64,000 nucleotides of DNA from DASSKF01 sp035690725 (GTDB taxonomy: Bacteria > Actinomycetota > Actinomycetes > Actinomycetales > Dermatophilaceae): positions 10,671 to 74,670 of the forward strand of contig DASSKF010000117.1 in the NCBI GenBank assembly GCA_035690725.1, in the 5' to 3' direction. Position numbers and translations under genes: made by a program. Of this stretch, positions 47,194 through 56,800 are shown piece by piece; within the stretch, counting starts at the first letter, position 1, and each line of letters opens with the position of its first letter. The notes below the pieces were generated by a model, which did not search any database, was not told the DNA's origin, and worked only from the letters and a program-made list of their open reading frames with translations.

Positions 47194-49278
47194 TCAGAAA
47201 TCTCCGGTGAGCGACGGTCCGGTGGTCCCGGCACCACTCGTCGCGCCGGCCGCCCACTCCATCGGCTGTCCTCCTGCGGCCAGGAAACCGCCCGACAGGC
47301 GCACCAACGTTCGCAACTCGAGCGTGCCGGTCCAGCTGCCCGTGCCGACCAGGGTCGTGCTCGGAACGCGTTGGCCGAAACCCGGCGAGTACCAGCCCAG
47401 GATCGGGTCGGTCTCCGCCGTGTGGCGGGACCAGGACAGCTGCTCCGGCAGCTGGAGTGCACCCGTACCCGCACCGTCCGTCCCGACCCAGCGCAGCTCC
47501 GCGGAGGTCGTCCGGAGATCCACCTGCACCTGCGGACCCAGGTGCCAATTGAGCCGGAGCGAGTGCTCGACCTCACCGACCAGCTCGTCCAGCACGGTCA
47601 GCTCCCCCTTCGCCGCGTCCAGGGAGACCGTCCTCGAGTGTCGGAGCGCCGGGTCGAGGCGTCGGTAGCCGACATGGTGCGCGGACCACACCTGCAGGTC
47701 ACCGGTCCGCTCGGTCCCGTCGACCGCCGCGTCCGTCCGGGTTCGCCACAGGAACGGACCGCCCTCCACGGACTGGCTGACCCCGTCGACTTCCACGGTG
47801 TTGTGCGCCCTCGTCGAGCGGAAGTAGCTCCGCCAGACCGGTTCGCCGTGGTAGCAGTAGGTCCCGGGGTCGGCGAGGATGTCGACTCCGCCGTGCCGCA
47901 CCTCGATCGACAGCGCGTCGGCGTGACCGTGCGCAGCGAGCGACAGGAAGCCGTGCGGACCACCGTCGCAACGGCACCAGATCTCCGGCGAGGAGCCGCG
48001 CGGTGTCCGAAGCAGGTGGATGCCCGCGTCCGGGAAGGCGTCGGGCCGACTCTCGGCTCGGTGCCCGACCGGCTCGATGCCGCCCAACGAGCCGAGGAGC
48101 GCGCTCGCAAGGTCCGGCGCCGGCCGAGGCCACCAGCCGGGCGCCCCGACCAGGACGGAGCCGGTCGAGAGGAGGGACGCCCACGCATCCTCCGTCGGCG
48201 GATCCAGCACCAGCGCCCGTCCCTCGTCGCCGTCACCCTGCCGGGGGGCGCGACCCGAGGCGTCCAGGAGCGCGGCGGCGGCATCGAGCGAGGAGGCCAG
48301 CAGCTCGCGCACCTTGCGCGGCAACGGTCGGCCCGCTCCGTTGCTCTCGGCGAGCGCGACCAGCCCGAGCTCCGTGACGAACCGGTGGTAGTCGCTCGCC
48401 AGCTCCCGGTTCACGCCGCTGCCGAAGGTGTTGGCGGCCAGCGAGCGCGCGAGGTCGGATGCCGCCTGCTCCCGCCACCGCTCGCTCTGCTGGAACCACG
48501 GGAAGGCGCAGGCGGCCACCAGGCGGCCGCTCGCCTCGGCCACCGCGTGGTTGTTCGCCGAAGATCCCCTGCTCCGGAAGGACGCCAGGTACTCCTGGTG
48601 CCAGCGGATCTGGCGCAGTGCGAGGTCGTTCTGCTCGAACAGGTCACGGCACCCGGGCCACGAGTCGAGCAGCCGACGGACCCACACCCAGCTGGTCAAC
48701 CGGATGCCCAGCTCGATGCCGCTGGTCCAGTGGATCCCGCTGAGGAACGGGTTCGCCCGCCACCACGACTCGAGCTGCCGGGCCACGGCCTGGGCGAATC
48801 GGTCCTCCCGGGTGAGCCACCACGCGGCGGCGAGCACCGTGAGGTGGTGGTGTCGGGACAGCTCCCACACCGACTTCACGTTGCCGGTCACCTGCTCGTC
48901 CCGGTGGTCGATGCGGAAGGCCAGCTCGTCCTGGGGGGCCCGTCGGCCCGTGACCGGGTCCCGGAACCAGTCGGGGTCCACGATGTCCGGCCGTGGCACC
49001 CCGAGAACCTCCCACCGGCCGGCCAGCAGCGCTTCAGCCGCGTCCGTCACCGCGGCGGCGACCGGCGCCGGCACGGTGCCGCGAACCTCGTCCGGTAGGA
49101 CGGCAGGGAACCTGCGGTCCCCCAGGAGTCCCGGAACCTGCCGGTCGTGGGCCGCCCCGGCCGGGACCCGCCGACGAGCCCAGCGCCGCTCGCGCACCTG
49201 GTCGGCGGCGCGCCACCCGACCTCGCGGGGCGACATGTGGCGCAGTCGGTGCAGGTACCAGGTCGCCGACCTGCTCAC
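47194..49278 (-). CDS. Heparinase II/III family protein (alginate lyase type)
   Basis: A 694-residue enzyme, without an evident signal peptide. The N-terminal alpha/alpha toroid (about 60-360) contains WRANPFLSGIHWTSGIELGI and SRGSSANNHAVAEASGRLVA with the catalytic-region Asn and His. The C-terminal heparinase II/III domain (about 400-690) shows FLSLAAHGHADALSIEVRHG, GVDILADPGTYCYHGEPVW and STRAHNTVEVDGVSQ. These segments are typical of lyases in polysaccharide clusters, which cut uronic acid-containing chains. GTG 49278 overlaps the upstream oxidoreductase stop. Confidence 0.92.
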   Translation of the reverse strand: MSRSATWYLHRLRHMSPREVGWRAADQVRERRWARRRVPAGAAHDRQVPGLLGDRRFPAVLPDEVRGTVPAPVAAAVTDAAEALLAGRWEVLGVPRPDIVDPDWFRDPVTGRRAPQDELAFRIDHRDEQVTGNVKSVWELSRHHHLTVLAAAWWLTREDRFAQAVARQLESWWRANPFLSGIHWTSGIELGIRLTSWVWVRRLLDSWPGCRDLFEQNDLALRQIRWHQEYLASFRSRGSSANNHAVAEASGRLVAACAFPWFQQSERWREQAASDLARSLAANTFGSGVNRELASDYHRFVTELGLVALAESNGAGRPLPRKVRELLASSLDAAAALLDASGRAPRQGDGDEGRALVLDPPTEDAWASLLSTGSVLVGAPGWWPRPAPDLASALLGSLGGIEPVGHRAESRPDAFPDAGIHLLRTPRGSSPEIWCRCDGGPHGFLSLAAHGHADALSIEVRHGGVDILADPGTYCYHGEPVWRSYFRSTRAHNTVEVDGVSQSVEGGPFLWRTRTDAAVDGTERTGDLQVWSAHHVGYRRLDPALRHSRTVSLDAAKGELTVLDELVGEVEHSLRLNWHLGPQVQVDLRTTSAELRWVGTDGAGTGALQLPEQLSWSRHTAETDPILGWYSPGFGQRVPSTTLVGTGSWTGTLELRTLVRLSGGFLAAGGQPMEWAAGATSGAGTTGPSLTGDF

Positions 49279-51461
49279 AGCTTCACCGTCGTGCCGGTGG
49301 CCAGGCTCTCCGGGACCGCGATCGTCGCTCGAGTGGTCGCCAGCAGTTGAGGCAACTCGATGGGCATCGGCCCGTCCGACTGCACCGCCCGAACGAAGGC
49401 GCCCAGTTGACGCTGCTGCCCCTTGTCCTGACCGCGGAGCGACCGCTTCACGTCCTTGCCCCTCCGACTCCACAGCGTCGCGCGAGTGAAGTTGTCGAGG
49501 CGCGCGTTGCGTCCGCCCCCGATGACCTCGAAGGTCTCCTTCGGGAAGCGTTCGTTCCCGTCGGTGGCATAGGTGATGCTCCCGATCGAGCCGTCCGCGT
49601 AGGTCAGCGACACGTGCAGGTCCAAGCCGTCAGAGGTCTGCTGTGCGGACACGGCGACCGGCGGCGAGCCGATCCACGCGCCGAGTGCGTCGATGAAGTG
49701 CCCGCCCTCACCCAGGAAGCGGCTGCCCTCCAGCTCCTGGTTGTTGTACCAGCTCCCCGCGGCGAGCGGTCCGGCGTTGACGAGGTAGCGCCCCATGACC
49801 GGCCCGGTGGCGGCACCGAAGCGGCGCCGCAGCTCGGTGAACAAGGGAGCGAAACGCCGGTTGAACCCCACCATGAGTCGGTCGTTTCCGGTGGCGGCGA
49901 CGGTCTGCACGACACGCTCGACCTCCGCCTCGGACAGGGCCAGCGGCTTCTCCACGAAGACCGCCTTGCCGGCCGCCAGCGCCCGGCACACGAAGTCGGC
50001 GTGCGAGTGGTGCCGGGTCACGACGAAGACCGCATCCGTGCGCGGGTCGTCCAGCACGTCCTCGGCGTTGGTGCTCATCCGCTCGAAGCCGAACTTTCGC
50101 TGGGCATTGGCGGCGGAGAGCGACCGTGTCGTCGCCACCGTGCTCAACACGACGGCGTCATCGTTGGCCAGGTGCGGTAGCAGCATGGAGGTCGCGTAGT
50201 TCCCTGCCCCGACGAAGCCGATCCGTACCGTGGCGGATGCCGTCGTCCCCCGAGACGTGCGGGGACTCCCGACAGCTGGCGACGTCTCGGTCCGGCGAGG
50301 AGTCGGCTCCCCGATGGGGACGCTGCCACTCTCCGGGTACTCGAACAGGAAGCCGACCCCCTGGACCTCACCGGCGTGCAGCCGGCTGTAGACGTCGGGG
50401 GCGTCGGTCACCGGCCAGGTGCCGGAGATGAGCGGGCCAACGTCGAGACGGCCACTGCGAACGAGGTCGAGGAAGCACTCGAGGTTGCGACGCTCGGTCC
50501 ACCGCACGTAGCCGGCCGGGTAGTCGACGCCGTCCAGCTCGTAGCGGTCGTCGTAACGGCCGGGCCCGTAGGACCGGGAGAACCGGACGTCGAGCTCCTT
50601 CTCGTAGTAGGCGTTCCAGGGCAGGTCGAGGCGTGTCTTGCCGATGTCGATCACCGTCGCCCGGTCCCGGGCGAGACGAGCGGCCAGCTCCACGGGCTCG
50701 TTGGACGTGCCTCCGGCGGCAAGGAACACGTGGTCCGCGCCCAGGCCGTCGGTCATCTCCTGCAGGGCCCGCTCGACGCGGGCAGTCCCGTCCGTGTCCG
50801 GTTCGGCACAGACCGCGGCACCGGCGTCCTCGGCGAGGCGGCACCGTGCTGCCACGGTGTCGAGGCCGACCACCCGGACCCCGGCCGCCAGCAGCTGCCG
50901 AACCACCAGCTGACCGACCAGACCGAGCCCGATGACGCACGCGGTCTCACCGAGCTGGACCTCGCCTCGGCGCACCCCCTGCATGGCGATCGCCCCCACG
51001 GTCGCGAACGCAGCATGCTGGGGGTCCACTCCGGCAGGGACGTGCACGCACAGGTTCGTCGGCACCCAGTTCACCTCGGCGTGCAGGGCGAACTCGTTCC
51101 CTGCGGCAGCGACAAGGTCACCGACGCCGAACTCCTCCGCTCCCGCCCCCACTGCCTCGACGATCCCGCACAGCGAGTACCCCAGCGGCGTATAGCTGTC
51201 GAGGGTGTTCATCGCCTTCTTGTAGGTGGTGAGCGCACCCTGCTGGGCAACGGAGTCCAGAACCTTCCTCACCTGGTCGGGACGTGCTCGTGCCTTGCCC
51301 AGCAAGGACAGACCGGCCTCGGTGACCTTCATCATCTCGGTGCCCGTCGAGATGAGCGAGTACAGCGTCCGCACCAGCACGCCGCCCGGCTTGCACGCGG
51401 GAGCCGGCACGTCGAGCACGCTCAGCTCTCCGGACCGGTAGTTCTGCGCCACCTGCTTCAT
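49275..51461 (-). CDS. Two-domain oxidoreductase: zinc-type dehydrogenase plus Gfo/Idh/MocA
   Basis: A 728-residue fusion often seen beside AsnB and heparinase-like genes. The first domain (about 1-355) is a medium-chain alcohol dehydrogenase type: GVLVRTLYSLISTGTEMMKV, GVGDLVAAAGNEFALHAEVN and the Rossmann loop IGLGLVGQLVVRQLLAAG. The second (about 390-728) is Gfo/Idh/MocA type with VRIGFVGAGNYATSMLLPHL, KAVFVEKPLALSE with the conserved Lys, and GEGGHFIDALG. The likely role is redox change of a sugar nucleotide, substrate unknown. An AAGGA ribosome site precedes the ATG. Confidence 0.92.
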   Translation of the reverse strand: MKQVAQNYRSGELSVLDVPAPACKPGGVLVRTLYSLISTGTEMMKVTEAGLSLLGKARARPDQVRKVLDSVAQQGALTTYKKAMNTLDSYTPLGYSLCGIVEAVGAGAEEFGVGDLVAAAGNEFALHAEVNWVPTNLCVHVPAGVDPQHAAFATVGAIAMQGVRRGEVQLGETACVIGLGLVGQLVVRQLLAAGVRVVGLDTVAARCRLAEDAGAAVCAEPDTDGTARVERALQEMTDGLGADHVFLAAGGTSNEPVELAARLARDRATVIDIGKTRLDLPWNAYYEKELDVRFSRSYGPGRYDDRYELDGVDYPAGYVRWTERRNLECFLDLVRSGRLDVGPLISGTWPVTDAPDVYSRLHAGEVQGVGFLFEYPESGSVPIGEPTPRRTETSPAVGSPRTSRGTTASATVRIGFVGAGNYATSMLLPHLANDDAVVLSTVATTRSLSAANAQRKFGFERMSTNAEDVLDDPRTDAVFVVTRHHSHADFVCRALAAGKAVFVEKPLALSEAEVERVVQTVAATGNDRLMVGFNRRFAPLFTELRRRFGAATGPVMGRYLVNAGPLAAGSWYNNQELEGSRFLGEGGHFIDALGAWIGSPPVAVSAQQTSDGLDLHVSLTYADGSIGSITYATDGNERFPKETFEVIGGGRNARLDNFTRATLWSRRGKDVKRSLRGQDKGQQRQLGAFVRAVQSDGPMPIELPQLLATTRATIAVPESLATGTTVKL

Positions 51462-51495
51462 GTCCTTGCCCCTGTCCCCTGCTCACGTCTCGTGG

Positions 51496-53409
51496 TCACG
51501 CCGCCCCCACCCCGGCGGCGCGCATGTTCTGGTACCACAGCTCCATACTCAGCAGCTGCCAGATCTGCTTCGACCAGTCGTGGCGGCCGCTGCGCTGTTC
51601 CGCGACCAGGCGGTGCAGCTCCGGCCCCTGGAGGAAGCCCGAGGACACGAGGTCGCCACGCAGCAGGACGTCGTCGACCAGCCCGCGGAGGTCCTGGGTG
51701 ACCCACGCCCGCAGCGGCGCACCGAAGCTCGCCTTCGGACGGTCGACGATCTCGTCCGGCAGCCATCGCCGGGCCGCGTCCTTCAGGGCAGCCTTCTGCG
51801 TGCGGCCGCGGATCTTGTCCGCCCCCTTCAGGGAGAAGGCCGCACGCAGCACCACCGGGTCGACGAACGGGACGCGCACCTCTACCGAGGCGGCCATGCT
51901 CGCCCGGTCCGTGTAGGTCAGGTTCAGGCCCGCCATGAACATGCGGGTGTCCGCGAGACACATCCGGTTCACGTGGTCCGGTAGCCGGTTGTCCCAGTAG
52001 ACCCGGCGGTGCGAGTCGACGACGTCCGCCACGAGTGGGGCCAGCCCGGGGGCGAGGAGGCTGCGCAGCCCGTCCACGTCATACATGGTGTAGCTGCGTC
52101 GGAAGGCCTCCTCCTCGGGCAGCTCCGCGAAGGTGAGGAATCGCTGTCCCCAGCGGACGGTCCGGAGGCCGTGGCCGGCGACGGCCACGGGCAGGCGGTG
52201 CACGGCCGGCGCGACCACGCCGCGTCGGAGTGCGCCGGGAAGGCGTTGGTATCGCCCGGCCAGCACGTTGGCCAGGTGCTTGCGGTAGCCGCCGAACAGC
52301 TCGTCCGCCCCCATGCCCGAGAGCATGACCTTGCACCCGGTGTCCCGGGCTGCCTGGCACATCAGGTACGTGTTGATCGCCGCCGGGTCGCCGATCGGCT
52401 CGTCCAGCACCTCGACCATCCGCCCCAGCGTGTCCACCACGTCGGGGTGCAGCTCGATCTCGTGCAGCTTCACGCCGAGCTGCGACGCCAGGAGTCGTGC
52501 GTAGTGCGCGTCGTCCGGCATCGCCTCGAGCCGTTGGTCCTCCGGGCGGAAGGCAATGGTGTACGTCTCCAGGGACGGGTCCTCACGGTGCGCCAGTGCG
52601 GTGATGATGCTCGAGTCGAGGCCGCCGCTGAGGAATGCCGCGACCGGGACGTCGGAGACCAGGTGTGCGTGGACCGACTCCTCGACGACGTCGGCGATGT
52701 CGGCGGACGGACCGGCCGCCGCGGCCGCCGCCTCCTCGGCGCTGTTCCAGTAGACGCCGGACGTCACCGAGCCGTCCCGGCGGTACTCCCGCCACGAGCC
52801 GGCGGGCAGCTTGCGCACGCCCGACACCGCGTCGTACTCCTCCGGCAGCCAGTAGTACAGCGTCGAGGCCACCATGCCCGCGGGGTCGATCGTGAGCTCC
52901 CGCCCGACAGCGGCCACGACGGCCTTGAGCTCGGAGGCGAAGACCACGCCGTCACCGCGCGGCAGGTAGAAGAGCGGCTTGATCCCGAGTGGGTCGCGGG
53001 CCAGCACCAGGCTCCCGGTACGCGCGTCGTACAACGCGAAGGCGAACATGCCGCGCAGGCGACGCAGCGACTCCGGCCCCCACGCCCGCCACGCCTCGAG
53101 CACGACCTCCGTGTCCGACCTGGTCTCGAACCGGATCCCCTGGGCCTCCAGCTCGTGCCGGAGGGCCTGGTGGTTGTAGATCTCCCCGTTGTAGCTCAGC
53201 GTCAGCCCGCCCTTGGTGAACGGCTGGTCCGCGGCAGCCGACAGGTCGATGATGGACAGCCGTCGGTGGCCGAGGACGACGGCGACGTCCGGGTCGACGA
53301 GCTCGACCGTGCCACCGGCATCGGGGCCCCGGTGCGCCAGACGCTCGACCATCGTGGTCACGAGCAGCTTTCCGTCGCCCTGCTGGTAGGCGCCGGCCAC
53401 CCCGCACAC
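51496..53409 (-). CDS. Asparagine synthase, glutamine-hydrolysing (AsnB-like)
   Basis: A 637-residue class II amidotransferase with both domains. The mature N-terminal Cys follows Met in MCGVAGAYQQGDG. HRGPDAGG and LSYNGEIYNHQALR complete the glutaminase site. The synthetase domain has VAAFLSGGLDSSIITALAHR as PP-loop. In polysaccharide loci such proteins often amidate a uronic acid or another carboxylate rather than aspartate. Here it lies between a glycosyltransferase with a sugar-nucleotide dehydrogenase and the two-domain oxidoreductase, which supports that reading. Confidence 0.94.
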   Translation of the reverse strand: MCGVAGAYQQGDGKLLVTTMVERLAHRGPDAGGTVELVDPDVAVVLGHRRLSIIDLSAAADQPFTKGGLTLSYNGEIYNHQALRHELEAQGIRFETRSDTEVVLEAWRAWGPESLRRLRGMFAFALYDARTGSLVLARDPLGIKPLFYLPRGDGVVFASELKAVVAAVGRELTIDPAGMVASTLYYWLPEEYDAVSGVRKLPAGSWREYRRDGSVTSGVYWNSAEEAAAAAAGPSADIADVVEESVHAHLVSDVPVAAFLSGGLDSSIITALAHREDPSLETYTIAFRPEDQRLEAMPDDAHYARLLASQLGVKLHEIELHPDVVDTLGRMVEVLDEPIGDPAAINTYLMCQAARDTGCKVMLSGMGADELFGGYRKHLANVLAGRYQRLPGALRRGVVAPAVHRLPVAVAGHGLRTVRWGQRFLTFAELPEEEAFRRSYTMYDVDGLRSLLAPGLAPLVADVVDSHRRVYWDNRLPDHVNRMCLADTRMFMAGLNLTYTDRASMAASVEVRVPFVDPVVLRAAFSLKGADKIRGRTQKAALKDAARRWLPDEIVDRPKASFGAPLRAWVTQDLRGLVDDVLLRGDLVSSGFLQGPELHRLVAEQRSGRHDWSKQIWQLLSMELWYQNMRAAGVGAA

Positions 53410-53411
53410 GC

Positions 53412-54674
53412 TCAGCTCACCACCGTGGCGACCACGCGGTCACGGCCGGACCGGCGGCGCGAGCGGCCGACGAGGTCGTCGAATGCCGCGACGTAGCCGC
53501 CCTCCTGGTGCTCCCACGCCAGTTCCCGCTCGACCCGCTCGCGACCGAACGTGCCCATCGCTGCGCGACGTCCCGGGTCGTCGATGAGGTCGAGGATCGC
53601 CTGCGCGTACGCCTCGACCTGACCCGGAGCCACGTAGCACGCAGCCTGCTGGGCGGACACCCGCGTCTCGCGCAGGTCGAATGCCACGACGGGCAGGCCG
53701 AAGGCCATGTACTCCATCGTCTTGTTCATGGTGGAGACGTCGTTCAGGGGGTTGTGCGGATCCGGCGACAGACCGACATCGGCCGTCGACAGCACGTCCC
53801 TCACCGTCTCGTCCGGGACACGACCGGGCAGGTCCACGTGGGAACGCAGCCCGAGCCGGTCCCGCTGCTCCAGCAGCTGCGGGTAGCAGTCACCCTTCCC
53901 CATCACCATGAACTGGACGTCATCACGCTGCCAGCGGTGCACGATCAGCTCGGCCGCATCGAGGACGATGTCGACACCGTCCTGGGGTCCCATGACGCCG
54001 ATGTAGGCCACCAGGTGCGCCCGGCCGTGACGCAGCTCCGCGTGCGCCTCAGCACGACGCAGCCTCTGCGGGTCCGGGCCCGTTCGGACCACGGTGACGT
54101 CCTGCTCGTGCTTGCCGCCCCGGTCCATCGCCACGGCCTTGTAGGAGTCGTTCGTCGAGGTCACCCGGTCGGCGGTGCGGAAAGTGGCTCGCTCGAGAAG
54201 AAGCAGCCCACGCAGGGCGAGCCCCTCGCCGTCCCCGAACCGGGAGCGGTAGAGCTCCGGGCACAGGTCGTGGTGGTCGAACAGGAAGCGCGTCCCGTCG
54301 ACGGCGCGGAGCCAGCGTGCGATGGGCCAGAAGATGTCGGGGGGGTTGCAGGCCTGCATGACCGCGAATCTCCCGGCCTTCCTCGCCCGTCGCACCAACC
54401 GTGCCGTCGCGGCGAACGAGTACGCGTACTCGGTCACGAACCCGAGGGTCCGGCCGTTCGACGCGTAGGGCGGGTAGGCAAGGATCCGAACGCCCTCCAC
54501 CGTCTGTTCCGCACCGGTGCCCTCCCCCTGCGGGCAGACCACGGTGACGTCATAGCCCGCCCGCCGCAGGCTCTGGCACTCCAGCCAGACCCTGCGGTCG
54601 AACGGAACCGGGAGGTTCTGCACGATCACGAGGACGCGCGGCGCGCTGCCGCCGTCGGGACGCTGACGCCTCAC
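53412..54674 (-). CDS. Glycosyltransferase family 4
   Basis: A 420-residue GT-B enzyme. It starts RVLVIVQNLPVPFDRRVWLE, the form common in capsule loci next to AsnB. The later half has LVAYIGVMGPQDGVDIVLDA, FMVMGKGDCYPQLLEQ and NDVSTMNKTMEYMAFGLPVV (the E-x7-E region is modified). GTG 54674 overlaps the dehydrogenase stop (GTGA), which fixes the start; the frame is open far upstream but is a shadow there. Confidence 0.93.
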   Translation of the reverse strand: MRRQRPDGGSAPRVLVIVQNLPVPFDRRVWLECQSLRRAGYDVTVVCPQGEGTGAEQTVEGVRILAYPPYASNGRTLGFVTEYAYSFAATARLVRRARKAGRFAVMQACNPPDIFWPIARWLRAVDGTRFLFDHHDLCPELYRSRFGDGEGLALRGLLLLERATFRTADRVTSTNDSYKAVAMDRGGKHEQDVTVVRTGPDPQRLRRAEAHAELRHGRAHLVAYIGVMGPQDGVDIVLDAAELIVHRWQRDDVQFMVMGKGDCYPQLLEQRDRLGLRSHVDLPGRVPDETVRDVLSTADVGLSPDPHNPLNDVSTMNKTMEYMAFGLPVVAFDLRETRVSAQQAACYVAPGQVEAYAQAILDLIDDPGRRAAMGTFGRERVERELAWEHQEGGYVAAFDDLVGRSRRRSGRDRVVATVVS

Positions 54675-55990
54675 CACACCACGCCCTGGTATGCCGGGAG
54701 CTGCTCGACGTCCTCGCCGAGCTTCCCGTTGACGTCGATCACGAGACGCGGGGTCGCGCGCTTCAGGGCCTCGAGGGCCGCACGGCCGGAGGACGACACC
54801 AGGACCACCTCGGCATCGGCCAGCGCCTCCTCCGGTGAGGACGCCAGGATCCGGTCGATGTGGGCCAACGTGCTCTCGAAGTAGCGGCGGTTCGCTCCCA
54901 CCAGCCGGTCCGGGTTCACGATCGGGTCGTAGATCCGCACGTCGAGCCCCTTGCCCACGAACCGCTCGGCCACCTCGAGATGCGGGCTCTCGCGGAGGTC
55001 GTCCGTGTTCGCCTTGAAGCTCAGCCCCAGGAGGCACACCCGGCGGTAGCCGGTCGCCAGGACCCGGTCGACGAGGGTCCGAACGGCGATCTCGTTGCTG
55101 ACCGTCGTCGCTCCGACGAGCGGGAGGTCCACGCCATTGACCCGGGCCAGACGCTGGAGCGAGCGCAGGTCCTTGGGCAGGCAGGAACCGCCGAAGGCGA
55201 ATCCGGGGCGAAGGTAGGTCGGAGCGATGTTCAGCTTGGTGTCCTGGCAGAAGATCTCCATCACGCGACGGGCGTCGACGCCGAACGGCGCGAAGACCCG
55301 GCCCATCTCGTTCGCGAAGGTGACCTTGACGGCGTGGAAGGCGTTGCAGGCGTACTTCAGGGCCTCCGCCTCGGCCACCTCGACGGTCTCGACGGCGTCG
55401 ACGCAGAACGCGAACAGATCGGTGAGCGCCCGTGCGGTTCGCGGCTCCGCCGTGCCGACGACGACGAAGGGTGGGCCGAAGAAGTCGTCGACGCTCGAGC
55501 CCTCCCTCAGGAACTCCGGGCACATGGCGGTGCCGACCGCCCAGCCCTCCGGGAGGTCGCCGGCGAACGCCGGAGCCACCACCGCCGCGCCCGTGCCGGG
55601 GGGCACCGTCGAACGCACCACCACGGAGTGGAACCCGGACACCGGCGGAGGCACGCTGGTCATCGCGTCGCGCAGGTCGGCCACTGCTCGCGCGACGAAG
55701 GTCAAGTCCGTCGCGCCGCCCTCGCCGGACGGCGTGCCGACACAGATGAGGGACACATCGGCCTGGGCGACCGCTTCGCGGACGTCCGTGGTCGCGAGCA
55801 GGCGCCCACTGGCCACACTGTCCTGGATCAGCTGGTCCAGCCCGGGCTCGACGACCGGGCTCTCACCCCGCCGGACCGCCTCCACCTTCATCTGGTCGAC
55901 GTCGACACCGACGACAAGGTGCCCCCGTGACGCCAAGCCGGCGGCCGTCACCGTACCGACGTACCCCAGACCGAGAACGACGACCTTCAT
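54671..55990 (-). CDS. UDP-glucose/GDP-mannose 6-dehydrogenase family protein
   Basis: A 439-residue NAD-dependent enzyme oxidising a sugar nucleotide to the uronic acid. The N-terminal Rossmann motif is VVVLGLGYVGTVTAAGLASR. The catalytic Cys is in FAFGGSCLPKDLRSLQRL (about residue 262). The C-terminal Rossmann part has YRRVCLLGLSFKANTDDLRE. UDP-glucose or GDP-mannose as substrate cannot be told from this. An AGGAGG ribosome site precedes the ATG. It supplies the uronic acid that AsnB may amidate. Confidence 0.95.
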   Translation of the reverse strand: MKVVVLGLGYVGTVTAAGLASRGHLVVGVDVDQMKVEAVRRGESPVVEPGLDQLIQDSVASGRLLATTDVREAVAQADVSLICVGTPSGEGGATDLTFVARAVADLRDAMTSVPPPVSGFHSVVVRSTVPPGTGAAVVAPAFAGDLPEGWAVGTAMCPEFLREGSSVDDFFGPPFVVVGTAEPRTARALTDLFAFCVDAVETVEVAEAEALKYACNAFHAVKVTFANEMGRVFAPFGVDARRVMEIFCQDTKLNIAPTYLRPGFAFGGSCLPKDLRSLQRLARVNGVDLPLVGATTVSNEIAVRTLVDRVLATGYRRVCLLGLSFKANTDDLRESPHLEVAERFVGKGLDVRIYDPIVNPDRLVGANRRYFESTLAHIDRILASSPEEALADAEVVLVSSSGRAALEALKRATPRLVIDVNGKLGEDVEQLPAYQGVVW

Positions 55991-56068
55991 CTCGAACCTC
56001 CTCTAGTCGTGCAGGCTGTCGAACCGGACGGGCCACAGCCGGAGAACATGGACATCTCCCCACTCCGC

Positions 56069-56641
56069 TCAGTGCGCCACCACGGGGGCGTCGATGTGGC
56101 TCAACTGCTCCTCCAGAGCGGCCAGGGGTGGCGCGTGCCGGTCCGCGGCCGACATGGCGCTCACCTCGAGCGGCCACGGGATCCCGAGCGTGGGGTCGTC
56201 GTGGGCGATGGTGAGGTCCTCGGACGGGTCGTGCTCCCGCGTGATCCGGTAGGCGGTGTCCGACGGCTCGGTGAGGGACTGGAAGCCGTGGGCGCACCCG
56301 GGTGGGATGTAGACGGAACGCTGGCTCTCACCATCCAGCCGGACCGACAGCCACCTGCGGTAGGTGGGAGACCCTCGACGGAGGTCGACGACGACGTCGA
56401 ACAGTGCCCCGGTTGCACAGCGGACGAGCTTCCCCTCGCCCCGGCCCACGCGGACGTGCAGGCCCCGGAGGACTCCCCGGCGCGAGCGCGACGTGCTGTC
56501 CTGCACGAAGGAGTCAGGGTCCACTCCTGCTCGTCGCGCCACGCTCGCATCGAAGGTCCTGCAGAAGAACCCTCGCTCATCGGCATGGGGCTCCGGCTCG
56601 AAGATCGTCACACCCGCGATCGTGGTGCTCCGGAACTGCAT
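56069..56641 (-). CDS. RmlC-like dTDP-4-dehydrorhamnose 3,5-epimerase family protein
   Basis: A 190-residue cupin. Family marks are ERGFFCRTFDASVARRAGVD, RRGVLRGLHVRVGRGEGKLV (catalytic His), and YIPPGCAHGFQSLTEPSDTA. Where RmlC has a Tyr acting as acid (consensus YKxTDYY), this protein has YRITREH, so a His may take its place. It could be a 3-epimerase or another isomerase. The ATG at 56641 is chosen for the GGAGGGGGA before it. It is divergent from the PIG-L gene. Confidence 0.9.
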   Translation of the reverse strand: MQFRSTTIAGVTIFEPEPHADERGFFCRTFDASVARRAGVDPDSFVQDSTSRSRRGVLRGLHVRVGRGEGKLVRCATGALFDVVVDLRRGSPTYRRWLSVRLDGESQRSVYIPPGCAHGFQSLTEPSDTAYRITREHDPSEDLTIAHDDPTLGIPWPLEVSAMSAADRHAPPLAALEEQLSHIDAPVVAH

Positions 56642-56800
56642 GGGTCCCCCTCCCGATTCACTGCCCTGGAACACCTTCATTCAACAGCACCCTGTGCCAA
56701 CATGAGGGCGAATCAGACAGATCCACCGCACGTTGTGGCGCGGCCGTCGGGGTGGTCCGCATCGTCCCGAACGTGTCCCGCCTCGGGAGGAGGGAGACGG

